Source: Bacteroidetes bacterium RIFCSPLOWO2_12_FULL_35_15 (GTDB lineage Bacteria > Bacteroidota > Bacteroidia > 2-12-FULL-35-15). Taken from it: 63,065 bases of DNA. The translations under genes and the position numbers were made by a program. The notes under the pieces are model-generated. The model had not been told where the DNA came from, made no database searches, and saw nothing but the letters and a program-made list of their open reading frames with translations. Below, piece after piece: positions 61,251 to 63,065 of the stretch (position 1 is the first letter of the stretch; every line of letters starts with the position of its first letter). The stretch lies in the NCBI GenBank assembly GCA_001769385.1, contig MEPB01000072.1, positions 1 to 63,065 on the forward strand. The letters are read 5' to 3'.

Positions 61251-62390
61251 ATGACAAAATATATTATTATATCAATAGCGTTTGCAGTCCTCACATCGTG
61301 CGGAAGCAAAGAAAGTGAAACGGAAGCTACCTCAGAAACACCAAACGAGAACATGGTTGAACTCACCGATGCTCAACTCAATCATTCTGAAATCAAAACA
61401 GGAAAAATTGAGCAACGCAGTATTTCATCACTCTTAAAGGTGAACGGCAAAATTGAAGTGCCGCCTCAAAACTTAGTGTCAGTCAGCGTTCCTATGGGTG
61501 GCTATCTAAAATCAACAAAATTGCTTGAAGGTATGCACGTCAGCAAAGGCGAAGTAATTGCCACAATGGAAGATCAGCAATACATTCAACTACAACAAGA
61601 TTACCTAACGGCAAAAGCACACTTTACTTCCATTGAAGCTGAATACATCCGTCAAAAAGATTTGAACCAAAGCAAAGCAAGCAGCGACAAAGTTTTTCAG
61701 CAGGCACAAACTGAATACATCTCTCAAAAGGTGTTGGTAAAATCATTGAGTGAAAAATTAAAGCTCATTGGTATCAATCCCGACAACCTCAATGAAAATT
61801 CCATTTCTCGAAGCATCAACATAACTTCACCCATTGACGGTTTTGTTTCGCAAGTAAAACAAAACATTGGGAAATATGCAACACCAACCGATGTATTGTT
61901 TGAATTAGTAAACCCTGCCGACATTCATTTGAGCTTAACCGTTTTTGAAAAAGATTTAGATAAACTATTTATCGGGCAAAAAATTGTTGCTTACAACAAT
62001 AATCAAACGAGCATAAAATATAGCTGCGAAATAATTCTAATCAGTAAAGATATTTCAGCCGAAAGAACTGTTCTTGTTCACTGCCATTTTGAAAAATATG
62101 ACAAATCCTTAATCCCCGGAATGTATATGAATGCAGAAGTGGAAGTAGCCACCAATAAAGCATTTGTAATTCCAAACGATGGCTTGGTTCGCTTTGAAGG
62201 CAAACAATATGTTTTCATTGAAACCGAAAACAAAAAATACCTGATGCAAGAAGTAACCACACAAAACAACGAAATGGGTTTTACTCAAATTACCTTTGCC
62301 GATAGCACCGATATGCGTAACAAAACGTTTGTAACACAAGGAGCATACACTCTTTTAATGAAAATGAAAAACACAGAGGAGGAAGAATAG
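61251..62390 (+). CDS. HlyD/CusB-type periplasmic adaptor lipoprotein
   Basis: The 379-aa protein begins with a lipoprotein signal (IIISIAFAVLTSCGSKES, lipobox LTSC), then a metal-efflux-type adaptor: barrel-sandwich half (VSVSVPMGGYLKSTKLLEGM), helical hairpin (about 100-160), second lipoyl half (NITSPIDGFVSQVKQNIG) and beta-barrel. It bridges pump and outer-membrane channel. It starts 9 bp after the pump gene, same operon. Confidence 0.92.
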   Translation: MTKYIIISIAFAVLTSCGSKESETEATSETPNENMVELTDAQLNHSEIKTGKIEQRSISSLLKVNGKIEVPPQNLVSVSVPMGGYLKSTKLLEGMHVSKGEVIATMEDQQYIQLQQDYLTAKAHFTSIEAEYIRQKDLNQSKASSDKVFQQAQTEYISQKVLVKSLSEKLKLIGINPDNLNENSISRSINITSPIDGFVSQVKQNIGKYATPTDVLFELVNPADIHLSLTVFEKDLDKLFIGQKIVAYNNNQTSIKYSCEIILISKDISAERTVLVHCHFEKYDKSLIPGMYMNAEVEVATNKAFVIPNDGLVRFEGKQYVFIETENKKYLMQEVTTQNNEMGFTQITFADSTDMRNKTFVTQGAYTLLMKMKNTEEEE

Positions 62391-62514
62391 AAATTTATGG
62401 GTGGAGGCTTGTTTTTTTTTAGTTTTCGACAAGAAACTTTTTTCATTGCCAAGTTCTCTCCCCCGCTAAATTCCCTAATTACTCTATAAGTTCAACATAA
62501 CCTAACAAGAAAAA

Positions 62515-62557
62515 TTTGGTAGTCTAATTAATAGTTCATACTTTTGTGAACTATTAA
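62515..62557 (+). promoter_or_regulatory. arsR promoter with overlapping operator
   Basis: TTTG (62515-62518) and TACTTTTG (62539-62546) form a Bacteroidota promoter with 20-bp spacing. The -7 box is framed by a perfect 11-bp inverted repeat, TTAATAGTTCA (62528-62538) and TGAACTATTAA (62547-62557). A dimeric ArsR protein bound there would block the promoter, so autorepression is likely. Confidence 0.8.
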
Positions 62558-62568
62558 ACACTTAAACA

Positions 62569-62889
62569 ATGAATGGGAAGAAAATTTTTGAATTACACGC
62601 TGATGTTTGCAAGGCATTAGGACATCCTTTGCGAATTGAAGTTATTGACTTGCTACAAAAAAAAGAGCTTTGTTTTTCTGATATTCTTGAAGTAACTGGC
62701 GGATTAAAATCCAATTTATCGCAACACCTTACGGTAATGACAAAAAAAGGCATCCTAAAAATGAGACGGGAAGGGCAATGCAATTATTATTCACTTTCTT
62801 CTAAAAAGGTTGCTCAGGCTTGCCGACTAATGCGTGAAGTTCTAATAGAAAGTCTAAAAAAGCAAAATGCAATTCTTGAAAAAATGTAA
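62569..62889 (+). CDS. ArsR-family winged-helix repressor
   Basis: The 106-aa protein has the ArsR fold: CKALGHPLRIEVIDLLQKKE, then the recognition helix LKSNLSQHLTVMTKKGIL and wing REGQCNYYSLSS. Cysteines at LHADVCKAL, KELCFSD, GQCNYY and AQACRLM could sense metal or reactive sulfur. It precedes a sulfide:quinone-reductase-like gene, as do the sulfide/persulfide-responsive ArsR regulators BigR and SqrR; that parallel is inference. Confidence 0.88.
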   Translation: MNGKKIFELHADVCKALGHPLRIEVIDLLQKKELCFSDILEVTGGLKSNLSQHLTVMTKKGILKMRREGQCNYYSLSSKKVAQACRLMREVLIESLKKQNAILEKM

Positions 62890-62902
62890 TCTTCAAAAAA
62901 TA

Positions 62903-63065
62903 TGGGCAAAACAATTGTAATATTAGGTGGCGGATGGGGCGGTTTGACCGCTGCCCATGCACTGCGTGCAATGCTTCCTGATTACCGTATTGCGGTGATC
63001 GAAAAAAGACAATCATTTGTTTTCTATCCTTCATTTATCCGAGCCATTATCGGGGAAAAAACAGA
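62903..63065 (+). CDS. FAD-dependent oxidoreductase, sulfide:quinone reductase-like (partial)
   Basis: The first 54 residues are seen before the window ends. They contain the FAD-binding GGGWGGLTAAHAL motif and EKRQSFVFYPSF-IRAIIG, as in SQR and related NADH dehydrogenase-like flavoproteins. Start at ATG 62903, 13 bp after arsR. The rest is outside the window. Confidence 0.8.

Noticed and set aside
1-63065. Circular replicon with the two window ends joined
   Set aside because: The partial SQR-like gene at the right end needs over 300 more codons, but only about 21 are open at the left end, and those do not resemble an SQR C-terminus.

Overview
The window reads as low-GC chromosomal DNA of a member of the Bacteroidota. 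The support is the TAnnTTTG-type -7 promoter boxes (for example 16665-16672, 55837-55844 and 62539-62546), a CusA-TolC fused metal-efflux gene typical of that phylum, a Bacteroidota-style XerD, and a KamA-type aminomutase next to a GNAT/nitrilase fusion. I cannot assign a genus.

Layout. (1) 1-12.6 kb is mostly housekeeping and stress genes: a methyltransferase and a DsrE-family protein, a Ca2+ P-type ATPase with a Ca2+/Na+ antiporter, a decayed SPFH gene, two universal stress proteins (one frameshifted), and a Crp/Fnr regulator. The regulator gene and the downstream KamA gene both lie next to a perfect TTGACAATTGTCAA palindrome, so the two are probably one regulon. (2) 12.6-16.6 kb is an array of six complete and one partial long palindromic sites. 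Their outer ends are inverted copies of a dif-like XerD half-site (TTAACATAA / TTATGTTAA). Small orphan ORFs sit between them. The array resembles an integron cassette array without an IntI, or a set of Xer-dif modules. It ends beside a gene trio of AbiEi-like antitoxin, XerD and AbiEii-like nucleotidyltransferase. (3) 19.5-35.8 kb is a defence island: a Type I restriction-modification operon (HsdR, HsdM, HsdS) running straight into a Kiwa pair (KwaA, KwaB) and an unrecognised 423-aa protein, then an IetAS-like AAA ATPase/subtilase pair, then a sacsin-type HATPase/DUF3883 protein split by a one-base frameshift.

(4) 35.9-55.0 kb, all on the minus strand, is a compact unit of about 20 genes: a strawberry-notch helicase, an adenine methyltransferase, a RecA-like ATPase, a GH108 lysozyme, holin- and spanin-like proteins, several small beta-rich proteins, many one- or two-helix membrane proteins and an 862-aa transglutaminase-like protein. 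I see no terminase, portal, tail or relaxase. It looks like an integrated tailless, probably membrane-containing virus or a virus-like plasmid. Its promoters lie in a repeated module of 20-bp iteron-like units, a C-rich box and TATTTTAT, present twice inside it. A third, truncated copy sits at 1065-1190, directly after dsrE. (5) 55.1-63.1 kb holds a strongly folded leader or ncRNA before a stand-alone response regulator, a His-rich protein with a Cus-type metal efflux system, and an ArsR regulator with a textbook operator in front of a sulfide:quinone-reductase-like gene that runs off the window.

Four genes (a universal stress protein, the HATPase, the lysozyme and the spanin-like gene) are each restored by changing one base in a homopolymer. 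Either the assembly carries homopolymer errors or several genes are recently broken or slip. This should be settled before any biological reading of those genes.
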